Shown: positions 38,892 through 49,849 of the stretch, one piece after another
Layout: every line of letters begins with the position of its first letter
How positions within the stretch are numbered: position 1 is the stretch's first letter
Assembly (NCBI GenBank): GCA_020847695.1
Contig: JADLBP010000323.1
Coordinates: 1 to 64,000 of the forward strand
From: Planctomycetota bacterium
GTDB lineage: Bacteria > Planctomycetota > UBA1135 > GCA-002686595
DNA: 64,000 nt
Direction of reading: 5' to 3'
Notes under the pieces: generated by a model
The model's input: the letters and a program-made list of their open reading frames with translations, nothing else
The model's database searches: none
What the model was told of the DNA's origin: nothing
Position numbers and translations under genes: made by a program

Positions 38892-40529
38892 CTAGAACGG
38901 GCTCGGCGGCGCCGCGCGCTCGTCGCGCGCGAGCGTCAGGCTCATCCGGAACACCGCACCCGGTTGGGTCCGCGGCAGCGCGACCAGGGTGCCGCCGTGC
39001 AGCTCGACGTTCTTGCGCGCGATCGGCAAGCCGAGGCCGGTGCCGCGGCTCTTTTGCGTCACGAAGGGCTCGAAGACGCGCTCGATGTCCGCCGCGGGGA
39101 TGCCCGGACCGGTGTCGATCACGTCGACTTCGACCCCGCGCCCGATCGTTCGCGCCTCGACTCGCACCTTGCCCGGCCCGGACAGCGCTTGCACCGCGTT
39201 GATCAGCAAGTTGTCGAACGCCTCGGCCATCATCCGCGCGTCGAGCGCGACGACGAGCCCCTCCTCGATCGCGACCTCGAACAACACGCCTTGCGACCCG
39301 AAGCGGCGCTTCAACGGCTCGATCAGGTCCTGCACGAACGTGCGCAGGTCGGTTGGCTGCGTGCGCGGCGGCAGCGGGCGCGCGAAGTGGAGCAGGTCGA
39401 GCACCGTGTCGTCGAGCCGGTGGATCTCCTCGCCGACCTCCGCGAAGACCTCGCGGCGCGGATCGTCGGGCGCGAGCTCGCTCGCGAGCACTTGCACCGA
39501 CGCATGGATGCCGGCGAGCGGATTCTTGATCGCGTGCGCGATCTTCGCGGCGAGCTCGCCGATCATCGCGAGCATGCGAGCCCGCTCCAGCGCGCTCTCG
39601 GTCTCGCGTTGCTCGGTGATGTCGCGCAGCTGCGCGGTCGAGCCGATGCTCGCGCCGTGGCTGTCGTGCAGCAGCGTGCGGGTCAGACTGACCCAGCGAA
39701 CGGTGCCGTCCTTGCGCATGCGCCGCGTGATGTAGTTGCGGACGAGCTCTCCGGCGGCGAGCTTCTTCTGGAGCATCCCGAGCTCGTCGTTCGCGAGCAG
39801 GTCGGGCGGCAGGATGAAGCCCGCCTTCCGACCGACCGACTCCGCGCGGGTGAACTGGAACATCTGCTCCGCGCCGCGGTTCCAGTAACGGACCATGTTG
39901 TCGTTGTCGAGCAGGATGATCGCGTCGGACGTGTTCTCGAGCAGGTCGGCGAGCGACAGGTCGAAGTCGCCCATCGAGCGGCCGAGCGTGCCGAGGAAGA
40001 AGCGCGCGCTGCCGGACGGCGCGGCGGGCGGCGGCTCCTGATCGAGTCGGTAGGAGTGGGCGGGCACGATCTCGAAGCCCGCGTCCGGCCGCGCGGGATC
40101 GATCGGCGCCGAAACCAGGTCGAGCCCGGTCGCCGCGGCGACGAAACCGGTCAGGAAACCGCGCGCGGCCGGCGGGGCGGCGTCGGAGCCTCTCGCGCCG
40201 GACTCGCCGGGCTCGCCGACGATCCGCGCGCGGACGCGGCAGTCGCGCTGGCTGGGATCGTGGCGCACGTCGTCGAGGAGCGCGGTGCCGAGCCCGAGCT
40301 CCTTCAGCCGCGACGCGCCGAGCTCCAGCCTGCGCGCCAAGGGCCCGGCGGGCTCGAGCTCGCTCGCGGCGGCGCGTCCCCAGCTCTGGCCGACGCGGAA
40401 GAGCACCTCCTCGGCGAGCTCGCGCCCCGCGACCGAGGCCACGGCGTCGATCACCGCGCCCAGCGTCTCGAGCCTAGGGGTGTTCGGACGCATGGCGCCG
40501 CGGGTCGGCTCGTTGGAAGGTCGCTTCAT
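38892..40529 (-). CDS. PAS-domain sensor histidine kinase (NtrB-like)
   Basis: [34 protein letters not shown]-box [21 protein letters not shown] boxes [43 protein letters not shown]. Confidence 0.92.
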   Translation of the reverse strand: MKRPSNEPTRGAMRPNTPRLETLGAVIDAVASVAGRELAEEVLFRVGQSWGRAAASELEPAGPLARRLELGASRLKELGLGTALLDDVRHDPSQRDCRVRARIVGEPGESGARGSDAAPPAARGFLTGFVAAATGLDLVSAPIDPARPDAGFEIVPAHSYRLDQEPPPAAPSGSARFFLGTLGRSMGDFDLSLADLLENTSDAIILLDNDNMVRYWNRGAEQMFQFTRAESVGRKAGFILPPDLLANDELGMLQKKLAAGELVRNYITRRMRKDGTVRWVSLTRTLLHDSHGASIGSTAQLRDITEQRETESALERARMLAMIGELAAKIAHAIKNPLAGIHASVQVLASELAPDDPRREVFAEVGEEIHRLDDTVLDLLHFARPLPPRTQPTDLRTFVQDLIEPLKRRFGSQGVLFEVAIEEGLVVALDARMMAEAFDNLLINAVQALSGPGKVRVEARTIGRGVEVDVIDTGPGIPAADIERVFEPFVTQKSRGTGLGLPIARKNVELHGGTLVALPRTQPGAVFRMSLTLARDERAAPPSPF

Positions 40530-40598
40530 GTCGCAAACCTAATGGGCACATTGCGGTCAGCGCACGGGCACGAGTCCGTAGAGTTCTGGAGCATCGAA

Positions 40599-40613
40599 TG
40601 GCATACCCTGTGC
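40599..40613 (+). promoter_or_regulatory. Candidate sigma-54 (-24/-12) promoter upstream of the NtrC-like gene
   Basis: TGGCATACCCTGTGC: GG and GC invariant dinucleotides 12 bp apart, compared with TGGCACG-N4-TTGC. Confidence 0.35.
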
Positions 40614-40711
40614 CTGGTTGCGATCGCGGCGCCTGGAGGCGACCGGCGAGCCGCCGGGTCCGGGCATTTTCCCCGACGGTGGGGATTCTCGCGCGCGATC
40701 GCCTCCACGCC

Positions 40712-42148
<1,437 letters not shown>

Positions 42149-42278
42149 ACGACGCACTACTCGGAACTCCGAGCGGGGCGAAGTGCGTACCCGGTTGCGC
42201 GGGGGATTCGTTCGATAGACTGCGGCACCTCCGCGACGGCGCATGCTGCGCCGGCGAACGAGCGTGAGGCCATCCCCG

Positions 42279-43769
42279 ATGTCGACCGCCGACAGATCCA
42301 CCCCCCTCCGTCGAAACGAGAGAGCCCGCGTCTCCCGCTTCGCGGGTTTGTCGACGCTCGCGATCGCGGCGACGGCCGCGTGCGTCGCTCCTGCCACGCA
42401 AACGCCGCCACCGAAGTCCACCGACGCCGGGCTCGAGAACGATCGAGTCGCAGGGGACCAAGATGGGCCGAGCGCATCGACACAGACGTCGAACGCCGTC
42501 GCGGAACCCAAAACACCGACGAAGAGCGAGAAGCCGTTCGTCACCGGCAGCAGCACGACGCGCGTGATCGCGCGCTCGAGCGACGACGCCGACGACGTCG
42601 ACCTGCGCGAGAGCTTGGTGCTCGACTTCGGCGATTCGAAGACCAGCCGCGTCACCGGCCACGTGTTCGGCGTGTTGACCGCCGATCTCGACGGCGGCAG
42701 CGACCGCGCCGATCAGTTCGCGTTCACCAGCCTCGCCGACACGTTCGACGGCGCGGTCGACGCCTGGCTCTACCAGGCCTACGTCGACGTCGAGCGCACC
42801 AGTGGCCTCGATCGCCTGCGGATCGGCCGTCAAATCGACTACGAGACGCCCGAGTTCGCGTTCTTCGACGGCGTCGCGGTCTCGACCGCCGAGCGCGGCG
42901 AGAAGCGCGCGCGGTTCGGGCTCTACGGCGGTATCCCGGTGCACCTCTACGAGTCGTCGCGCTCTGGCGACGTGCTCTTCGGCGCGTTCGGCGAGTGCGT
43001 GCCCTGGACCAAAGGGCGCGCGCGGGTCGACTGGATGCACCTCGAGGACGAGACGCGGCTCGCGCAGCACGAGGACGACCTGCTCGGCCTCAGCCTCTGG
43101 CAGCGCGTCGGCGAGAAGCTCCGCTTCGACGGCCGCTACTCGCGCCTCGAAGGCGAGGATCGCGACGTCGAGCTCGGCACGTCGTGGAACGACTCGCGCC
43201 GTGACTTCGTCGTGCGCGCGACGTGGCGGCGCTTGCTGTCGACGCAGAAGGACCTGGTGCTCGAGCTCGATCCGTTCTACGGCTCGCTCCAGAGTCTCTA
43301 CCCGTACGATCAACTCGGCCTTTCTCTCGAGAAGGGCCTCGGCGAGCGAGCGACGCTGCGCGGTGGTTTCGACCTGCGCCGCGTCGAGGACGACGGCGAC
43401 ATCGGCACGTTCAACCGCGATTACGATCGCGCGTACGCCGGTGCGACGCTGCACGATCTGTTCGTCCACGGGCTGGAGCTCGAGCTCGACGCCGACGCGT
43501 GGGACGCCGACGGCCGTGAAGTCAACGGCTGGGGCGTGTCGCTGTCACGCGCGTTCGCGTCGGGGCTCCAGGCCTCGCTCGGCACCTACTACTCGCTCTA
43601 CAAGTTCGACTTGCTCTCCAGCAACGAACGTGAAGACGTGCGCACGTGGTTCGTCAAGGTGTCGCGCACGTGGAGCAAGTCGCTGCGCGGTGAGATCGGC
43701 TACGATCTCGACGACGAGGAGGACGACACGTTTCACACTTTGCGCGTGGGGTTCACATGGCGCTTCTGA
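42279..43769 (+). CDS. Outer-membrane beta-barrel (porin-like) protein of an electron conduit
   Basis: Alternating amphipathic strands, C-terminal ...TFHTLRVGFTWRF, next to and overlapping a multiheme cytochrome by 13 bp. Confidence 0.78.
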   Translation: MSTADRSTPLRRNERARVSRFAGLSTLAIAATAACVAPATQTPPPKSTDAGLENDRVAGDQDGPSASTQTSNAVAEPKTPTKSEKPFVTGSSTTRVIARSSDDADDVDLRESLVLDFGDSKTSRVTGHVFGVLTADLDGGSDRADQFAFTSLADTFDGAVDAWLYQAYVDVERTSGLDRLRIGRQIDYETPEFAFFDGVAVSTAERGEKRARFGLYGGIPVHLYESSRSGDVLFGAFGECVPWTKGRARVDWMHLEDETRLAQHEDDLLGLSLWQRVGEKLRFDGRYSRLEGEDRDVELGTSWNDSRRDFVVRATWRRLLSTQKDLVLELDPFYGSLQSLYPYDQLGLSLEKGLGERATLRGGFDLRRVEDDGDIGTFNRDYDRAYAGATLHDLFVHGLELELDADAWDADGREVNGWGVSLSRAFASGLQASLGTYYSLYKFDLLSSNEREDVRTWFVKVSRTWSKSLRGEIGYDLDDEEDDTFHTLRVGFTWRF

Positions 43770-44785
43770 GTCGCTTCCCCGGCAAGCTCGCGCTCGCCGC
43801 GCTGATCTCCGCGCTCGCGGGCTGCGCGATCTTCGAGGCCTGGGGTGACGGCGCGCGCGAGTGGGGGTTCAACCACCGCGTGCACGTCGTCGACGAAGGG
43901 CTCGACTGCAGCGACTGCCACGCGATCCCCGAAGGCGAATCGGCCTCCGGAGTCTCCGACGTGCCGGGCCTGCCCGCGCAAGCCGCGTGCAATCTCTGCC
44001 ACGCCGAGCTCGACGCCGAGAAACCGGCCGAAAAGCAGGTTTCCGCGCTGTTCCAGAACGGTTCGTTCCGCGCGGCGCACGTGAGTGCGCTGTCGGACGA
44101 GCTGCGCTTTCCACACGGCCGCCACGTGGCGTCCGGCGTGGAGTGCGCCGCGTGCCACGTCGGCATCGACACCAACGAGCGCGTGAGCGAGCTCCCGCCG
44201 CCGTCGATGTCCGCGTGCACGAACTGCCACGACGAACGCAACGTGGCGAACGAGTGCTCGACCTGCCACACGCAGCTCTCGCCGGAGAAGGCGCCGAGCT
44301 CGCACGAAGGCAACTGGTTGCGTGGCCACGGCGGGTGCGTGCGCGCGAAGAGCGGTGCGACCGCGGACCGCTGCGACCTCTGCCACACGGAATCGAGCTG
44401 CAGCTCGTGCCACTTCGAGCAAGCACCGGAGAACCACGGCGGACACTGGCGACTGCGCGGCCACGGCATCGTCGCCAGCATGGATCGTCAGAGCTGCGCG
44501 ACGTGTCACGACAGCGACTCCTGCGACAGCTGTCACGCGACGATGCAGCCGAAGAATCACTCCGCGACGTGGGGTGCGCCGCTCGATCGGCACTGCACGA
44601 CTTGCCACTTCCCGTTGCGTGACGAAGGTTGCGCGACGTGTCACGGCGGGACGCCGAGCCATGCGCTCGCAACCCCAAAACCACCTACGCACAATTCCGC
44701 GATGAACTGTCGGATGTGCCACGGAAACGGTCAGCCGCTGCCGCACGTCGACAACGGCGACGACTGCAACTACTGCCACCAGTGA
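43757..44785 (+). CDS. 13-heme c-type cytochrome lipoprotein
   Basis: Lipobox-like LISALAGC; 13 CXXCH motifs counted. Confidence 0.93.
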   Translation: MALLSRFPGKLALAALISALAGCAIFEAWGDGAREWGFNHRVHVVDEGLDCSDCHAIPEGESASGVSDVPGLPAQAACNLCHAELDAEKPAEKQVSALFQNGSFRAAHVSALSDELRFPHGRHVASGVECAACHVGIDTNERVSELPPPSMSACTNCHDERNVANECSTCHTQLSPEKAPSSHEGNWLRGHGGCVRAKSGATADRCDLCHTESSCSSCHFEQAPENHGGHWRLRGHGIVASMDRQSCATCHDSDSCDSCHATMQPKNHSATWGAPLDRHCTTCHFPLRDEGCATCHGGTPSHALATPKPPTHNSAMNCRMCHGNGQPLPHVDNGDDCNYCHQ

Positions 44786-44788
44786 GCG

Positions 44789-44808
44789 CTCGGCGCGCGC
44801 GCGCCGAG
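44789..44808. other. 20-bp perfect palindrome CTCGGCGCGCGCGCGCCGAG just after the 13-heme stop
   Basis: Seen in sequence; potential hairpin. Confidence 0.6.
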
Positions 44809-44984
44809 GAGATTCCAAAGCGCCGCGCGTCGCGTACGCGGTTCCGGGAACGGTCGGCCGCGGAGTCTCGAAGTCGTTTCCCGGGAAGAAGAGCGTATTG
44901 GTCGCGCGCGCGCGAACGTCGACAAACGGGCACGGCTCTGTTCAGCGCTTGGATAGGCTGCCGCATCCAGAGGAAGCTCCCCAC

Positions 44985-47891
44985 ATGAAATCCATCGCCA
45001 CCACTTCGTTCGCGTCGCTCCGCTCGTTCGCATCGGCACTCTGCCTCTCTTCGTTGCTCGTGATCGTCGGTTGCGACGGGAGCGACGGCGACACCGGACC
45101 CGCCGGGCCCCCGGGGGATTCCGGCGATACGGTGACCGACAACGAGCTCGAGCCCTCGGAGGATTCTCCGGGCGTCGTGCTCGAGATCCTCGGGCTGAGC
45201 GGCGGCAGTGGCGCGGGCGGCGCGTTCGAGCCGGGCGACACGGTGTCGGTGCACTTCACCGTCGAGAAGGACGATGGCAGCACGTGGAATCTCTCCGAGC
45301 TCGGGCTCGGACGCACGCTGATCAGCGGCCCGACGTTCAACTACCAACGCGTGTTGCCGGAAGTCACCGACGTGCTGACGCGCGCGACGCAGAACGACGA
45401 CGACTCGTACACGTACGTCTACGCTTCGCCGATCCCGGCGACGTACGCGGCTCCGTACAACGACACTGCGTCGTTCGACGAGGACGACGGCGAGCTGACC
45501 GGCCAAGCGCTGCTCTCCGGGACCTACACGGTCGGCATGTACGTGCGCTGGAACTACACCGTCGACGGTGAGACGTTCCGCGACGTCGACAACGCGACGT
45601 ACGACTTCGCGCTCGGCACGGTCGGATCGCTACAGCCGCGCGAGGTCGTCACCGACGCGAACTGCAACGCGTGTCACGACGAGCTCCAAGCGCACGGCGG
45701 TAGCCGGCGTGACGTGGTGCTCTGCTTGATGTGCCACACCTCGGGTTCGGAAGACCGGAACACCAACACCGTGGCGAACGGCACGCCCGGCGTGTCGATC
45801 GACTTCAAGGTGATGATCCACAAGATCCACAGCGCCGCCCACCTGCCCTCGGTGCTCGGCGTGTCGACCAACGTCGACGGCACGCGCAACTACGCCGCGA
45901 CGCCGCAGCCGTACGAGATGATCGGGTTCCAGGACTCCCTGATCGACTTCTCGGCGTTCACGTTCCCGGTGTGGCCGGGCCTGAACATCGCGATGCCGCG
46001 CGACCAGGGCTACACGGCGCTCTCGTCGGGCAACCAGACGCTCGAGAACACGATGCGCACCACCGGCATCGTCGCATGCGACAAGTGCCACGGCGACCCC
46101 GATGGCGCGGGCCCGCTGGCGGCGCCGGCGCAAGGCGACCTGATCAACACCCAGCCGACCGAGCGCGCGTGCGGCTCCTGTCACGACGACATCGTGTGGG
46201 GCGAGCTCTACACCTCGAACGGCCAGACGATGCCCGAGACCGCGGACGACTCGAACTGCACGCTCTGCCACGCGGCGTCCGGCGATTCGCTCGCCGTGGT
46301 CGACGCGCACACGCACCCGCTGCTCGATCCGACGTTCAACGGCGGCATCAACATCGCGGTCACGTCGGTCGACGAAGGCACGGGCGCGGACGACGACGGC
46401 ACGATCGATCCGGGCGAGAAGGTCGAGCTGACCTTCACGATCCAGGACGACGCGGGCACCGATGTCGCCGCGAGCGCGCTGGCGTCGATGAGCATCGTGC
46501 TCGCCGGCCCGACCAGCAACCAACAGATCCTGCTGAACACCAGCGTCCCGGTCGCGGCCGTCACCGGCGCGCAGCCGTACACGATCGCGGTGCCGCAGCC
46601 GGTCACTTGGGAAGTCGTCGGCGAGTCGACGGGCTCGAACGGCGACGTGTTCACGACCTCGCGCACGCCTCACTGGAACGTGTCGGGCGGGACCACCTCG
46701 GTCTTCGTGCGCACGGGCTTCGGCGTCGGCAACACGACGCTCGCCGAGGACGCGGCGGCGGTGCAGAACTACATCGACGTCGCCGACGCGACGGGCTTCG
46801 CGCGCGACGACTACGTCGTGATCGACGACGACGTCGCGAACACCGAGGAGTACCTCAAGATCCAATACGTCGACGGCACGCGCTTGTGGTTCGGCTCGCT
46901 CGCGAGCACGAGCTACCAACCGAGCCTGCGCGTCGCCCACTCCGCCGGAGCGGCCGTGCGGGAAGTGACGCTTTCGAGCGCGAAGACGGTCAACACCGAC
47001 TACGCGCTCGACGCGGCGGCCGGTGAGATCACCGAGCTCGTCGAGTTCGGCTCGGGCAACGACATCCTCGTGTCGTACACGAGCGACTACGTGATGCCGA
47101 GCGTGTTCCCGAACGCGATCAACGACTCGCCGGACCTCGACGAGACCGACGGTGACTGGTCGGGCAAGCCGATCGCCGACGGCACGTACGTCGCGACGCT
47201 CTGGGGCTACAAGTCGCTGTCGCTGGTCGCGTACGGCGAGACCAACAGCTATCGCGCGGTGTCCGACGAACCGGGCGCGGAGTTCCTGGTCGGCGACGCG
47301 AGCTCGCTCGAGTCGTGGAGCCTGATCGACGATGCGTCGAGTTGCTACGCGTGCCACAACGATCTGTACCTGCACGGCGCCGGTCGTCGCGGCTTCGATC
47401 AGTGCATCGCTTGCCACGGCGCCGCGGGCGCAGAAGATCGTCCGCCGTACGTCGCGGGCAACGCTCCGGACACGTCGCGCACTTCGGTGTCGTTCCGCGA
47501 GATGCTGCACAAGATCCACATGGGCAAGGAGCTCGCGAACGCTTCTTCCTACGAGGTCGTGGGCTTCAGCTCGACGGCGTGGCCGAACAACTACAGCGTC
47601 GCGCTCTACGACGAGGTCGGCTTCCCGACGATGCCGCGCGGCGTGCAGAAGTGCTCGACCTGCCACGGTGCCGACGACGAGTCGTGGTTCACTCCGAGTG
47701 ACCGCGATCACCCGACGACGCAGACGCTGCCGGCGCGCGAGTGGCGCACGGTCTGCAGTGCGTGTCACGACGCCGACTACGCGCTCGCCCACATCGACGT
47801 GCAGACGTCGCTCGGCGGCGCCGAGTCGTGTGAAACGTGTCACGGCCCGGACGACGAGCTCTCGATCGAGCTCGTCCACAAGGTGCGCTGA
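44985..47891 (+). CDS. OmcA/MtrC-family decaheme surface cytochrome lipoprotein
   Basis: Lipobox LLVIVGC; 10 CXXCH in two groups of five separated by beta-type domains; collagen-like GSDGDTGPAGPPGDSGDT after the lipid Cys. Confidence 0.93.
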   Translation: MKSIATTSFASLRSFASALCLSSLLVIVGCDGSDGDTGPAGPPGDSGDTVTDNELEPSEDSPGVVLEILGLSGGSGAGGAFEPGDTVSVHFTVEKDDGSTWNLSELGLGRTLISGPTFNYQRVLPEVTDVLTRATQNDDDSYTYVYASPIPATYAAPYNDTASFDEDDGELTGQALLSGTYTVGMYVRWNYTVDGETFRDVDNATYDFALGTVGSLQPREVVTDANCNACHDELQAHGGSRRDVVLCLMCHTSGSEDRNTNTVANGTPGVSIDFKVMIHKIHSAAHLPSVLGVSTNVDGTRNYAATPQPYEMIGFQDSLIDFSAFTFPVWPGLNIAMPRDQGYTALSSGNQTLENTMRTTGIVACDKCHGDPDGAGPLAAPAQGDLINTQPTERACGSCHDDIVWGELYTSNGQTMPETADDSNCTLCHAASGDSLAVVDAHTHPLLDPTFNGGINIAVTSVDEGTGADDDGTIDPGEKVELTFTIQDDAGTDVAASALASMSIVLAGPTSNQQILLNTSVPVAAVTGAQPYTIAVPQPVTWEVVGESTGSNGDVFTTSRTPHWNVSGGTTSVFVRTGFGVGNTTLAEDAAAVQNYIDVADATGFARDDYVVIDDDVANTEEYLKIQYVDGTRLWFGSLASTSYQPSLRVAHSAGAAVREVTLSSAKTVNTDYALDAAAGEITELVEFGSGNDILVSYTSDYVMPSVFPNAINDSPDLDETDGDWSGKPIADGTYVATLWGYKSLSLVAYGETNSYRAVSDEPGAEFLVGDASSLESWSLIDDASSCYACHNDLYLHGAGRRGFDQCIACHGAAGAEDRPPYVAGNAPDTSRTSVSFREMLHKIHMGKELANASSYEVVGFSSTAWPNNYSVALYDEVGFPTMPRGVQKCSTCHGADDESWFTPSDRDHPTTQTLPAREWRTVCSACHDADYALAHIDVQTSLGGAESCETCHGPDDELSIELVHKVR

Positions 47892-47905
47892 ACCGCATCG
47901 GCCGG

Positions 47906-48754
47906 ATGGTGCAGCGACGCACCTCTGAAGGGCACGCGGGGACGTGGATCGTCCTCGCGTGCTTCGTTGTCGGCGCGGTCGCGGCGACGTGGTACGTCCG
48001 TGGGTCCGAGCCGGAGGCGGTCGAGCCCGCGGCGAGAGCCGCGAGCGACGCGGCGCGGCCGGCGAGCGCGGAGCCCGGTTCGCCCGGCCCGTCCGAGGCG
48101 CGCGCGGCGCGCTCCGGCGCCGCCGCGGGGTCGGGGAGCCTCGAGCCAGACGAGCTGGAGCTCTCTCCCACCGATCCACGCCCCGGCGACCGCGCCGCCA
48201 CGCACGAGCGCGCGGCGTACCTCGCCTTCCTCGCCGACGAGGCGCGCGCTCCGGGCAGCCTCGACGCGCGCGCCGCGGAGCTCCTGAGCGGTCCCGAGCC
48301 CGCGGCGGTCAAGCTCGCGTTCCTGCGCGCTCGCCTCGAACGTCGGACGCCCGGCCGTCTGGACGGTTTCCTCGACGTCGTGCGCTCGAAGACCCAGCTG
48401 ACTACGCCCATGGGCGAATCGCTTGCGGAGGCCGCCGTGCGTTTCCTGGGGGAGACCGCGAAAGAAGACCCAGGGGCCCGCGACATGATCCGCCGAATCG
48501 CCTTCGAAGAGCAACCGATCGCCAGCCAAGTGCGTGTGCGCGCCGCGCAGGCGTTCGCTCGCTGCGCGACCGGTTCCGATCTCTCGGCGCTCGAGCGACA
48601 CCTCGCTTCGGAGACCGATTCGCGACTGCTCGCGGGTGCGCTGCACGGTCTCGCGGAGAACCCGGACGCGGACCAAGCGCGCCGCGTCGCCGAGCAGCTC
48701 GGCCTCTCGCTCTCCGACTTCGCCCCGGCCGCCGACGAGGATCGCGAACCGTGA
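47906..48754 (+). CDS. Membrane-anchored HEAT-repeat-like protein
   Basis: N-terminal TM GTWIVLACFVVGAVAATWYV; helical repeats MIRRIAFEEQPIASQVRVRAAQAFARCATGSDLSALERHLASETDSRLLAGALHGLAENPD. Confidence 0.7.
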   Translation: MVQRRTSEGHAGTWIVLACFVVGAVAATWYVRGSEPEAVEPAARAASDAARPASAEPGSPGPSEARAARSGAAAGSGSLEPDELELSPTDPRPGDRAATHERAAYLAFLADEARAPGSLDARAAELLSGPEPAAVKLAFLRARLERRTPGRLDGFLDVVRSKTQLTTPMGESLAEAAVRFLGETAKEDPGARDMIRRIAFEEQPIASQVRVRAAQAFARCATGSDLSALERHLASETDSRLLAGALHGLAENPDADQARRVAEQLGLSLSDFAPAADEDREP

Positions 48755-49005
48755 TCTCGCTAGGGTCGGGAGCTCGTGTAGCAGACACTGACGCGGGCGC
48801 GGAGCCTGCGACCGCGGTGCTCGAGCCACACGGCTGTCGGCGCTGCGGCCGGAGCCCGAATGCGGGAAACGCGAGCGGACGGTCGCTGCGTTGCCTGCGC
48901 TGCAAGTTCAAGATGTTCACTCGTTCGGCGGCGGGAGCGGAGAGACTTCGCGTTCCCGGCCGTGTCCAACCAGGATCGGAGTCTCCAGGAGACGTTCAGC
49001 GATGA
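48751..49005 (+). CDS. Possible 84-aa zinc-ribbon-like protein (GTG start), embedded between neighbours
   Basis: HGCRRCGRSPNAGNASGRSLRCLRCKFKMFT; start overlaps the previous stop (GTGA) and stop overlaps the next start (ATGA). Weaker GC3 bias than neighbours. Confidence 0.38.
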   Translation: MISLGSGARVADTDAGAEPATAVLEPHGCRRCGRSPNAGNASGRSLRCLRCKFKMFTRSAAGAERLRVPGRVQPGSESPGDVQR

Positions 49006-49697
49006 AACTGCATTCGAAGAAGGGCGCCATTGCCACGGCGTTCGCGTTGGGTCTGGCTCTCGCGGCGATGGCCGCGCTTCCGTTCACGACCTCGAGCTCG
49101 AGCTCTTCCGCCGCCGATGCCAAGTACATCGGCTCCGGCAAGTGCAAGAACTGCCACAAGGTCGACGAGAACGGCAATCAGTTCGCGCACTGGGAGAAGA
49201 GCGGTCACGCGAAGGCATTCGCGACGCTTGCCTCCGACGAAGCCAAGCGCATCGCGAAGGAAAAGGGCATCGAGGACCCGCAGAAGGCCGACGCGTGCAT
49301 CAAGTGCCACACGACGGCCTTCGGCGTCGCCGCCGATCAGATCAAGAAGGGCTTCGAGCAGAAGGACGGCGTGCAGTGCGAGACGTGCCACGGCCCGGGC
49401 GAGAACCACATGAAGACTCGCATGGCCGAAGCCGCCAAGAACGAAGGCAAGAAGGAACGCGTTCAGATCCCTGAAGGCGAGATGATCATGAAGGTGGAGG
49501 CGAAGGTCTGCACCGCTTGCCACAACAGCGAGAGCCCGACGTTCAAGCCGTTCTGCGCGCACGAGCGCGGCGCCAAGATCCGCCACCTCGATCCGCGCTA
49601 CGACCATGCCGGCAAGACGCTGGTGTGCGGCTGCGACGCCAAGGAAGGCTGCAAGCACAAGTGCGACGACAAGTGCGGCGGAACGCCCGCGAAGTAG
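49002..49697 (+). CDS. Tetraheme cytochrome c554-like protein with Cys-rich C-terminal tail
   Basis: CKNCH, CIKCH, CETCH, CTACH; tail LVCGCDAKEGCKHKCDDKCGG. Confidence 0.92.
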   Translation: MKLHSKKGAIATAFALGLALAAMAALPFTTSSSSSSAADAKYIGSGKCKNCHKVDENGNQFAHWEKSGHAKAFATLASDEAKRIAKEKGIEDPQKADACIKCHTTAFGVAADQIKKGFEQKDGVQCETCHGPGENHMKTRMAEAAKNEGKKERVQIPEGEMIMKVEAKVCTACHNSESPTFKPFCAHERGAKIRHLDPRYDHAGKTLVCGCDAKEGCKHKCDDKCGGTPAK

Positions 49698-49705
49698 CCT
49701 GAACG

Positions 49706-49732
49706 CGAGCCCTCGCCGATCCGTAGGGCTCG
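49706..49732 (+). terminator. Candidate hairpin CGAGCCCT-N11-AGGGCTCG after the tetraheme gene
   Basis: 8-bp perfect stem 9 bp after the stop; no clear T-tract. Confidence 0.4.
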
Positions 49733-49849
49733 AAACCAAGTCCGCTCGCACCGGACGCGTCGCCTACGCGACGCTCGTGATCCGGAGCGAGCGGACGATC
49801 GCTTCTCCCCGTCCCACTGGAATCACCCCGAACCTGCGCGGTCCTGCCG

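Noticed and set aside
43900-44780. DNA-level repeat of TGCCAC/CGTGTCAC motifs across cytochrome genes
   Set aside because: Fully explained by the Cys-His codons of CXXCH heme motifs.
45630-48179. 849-aa minus-strand ORF opposite the decaheme cytochrome
   Set aside because: Shadow ORF; no domain-like motifs, opposite strand has ten CXXCH and a lipobox.
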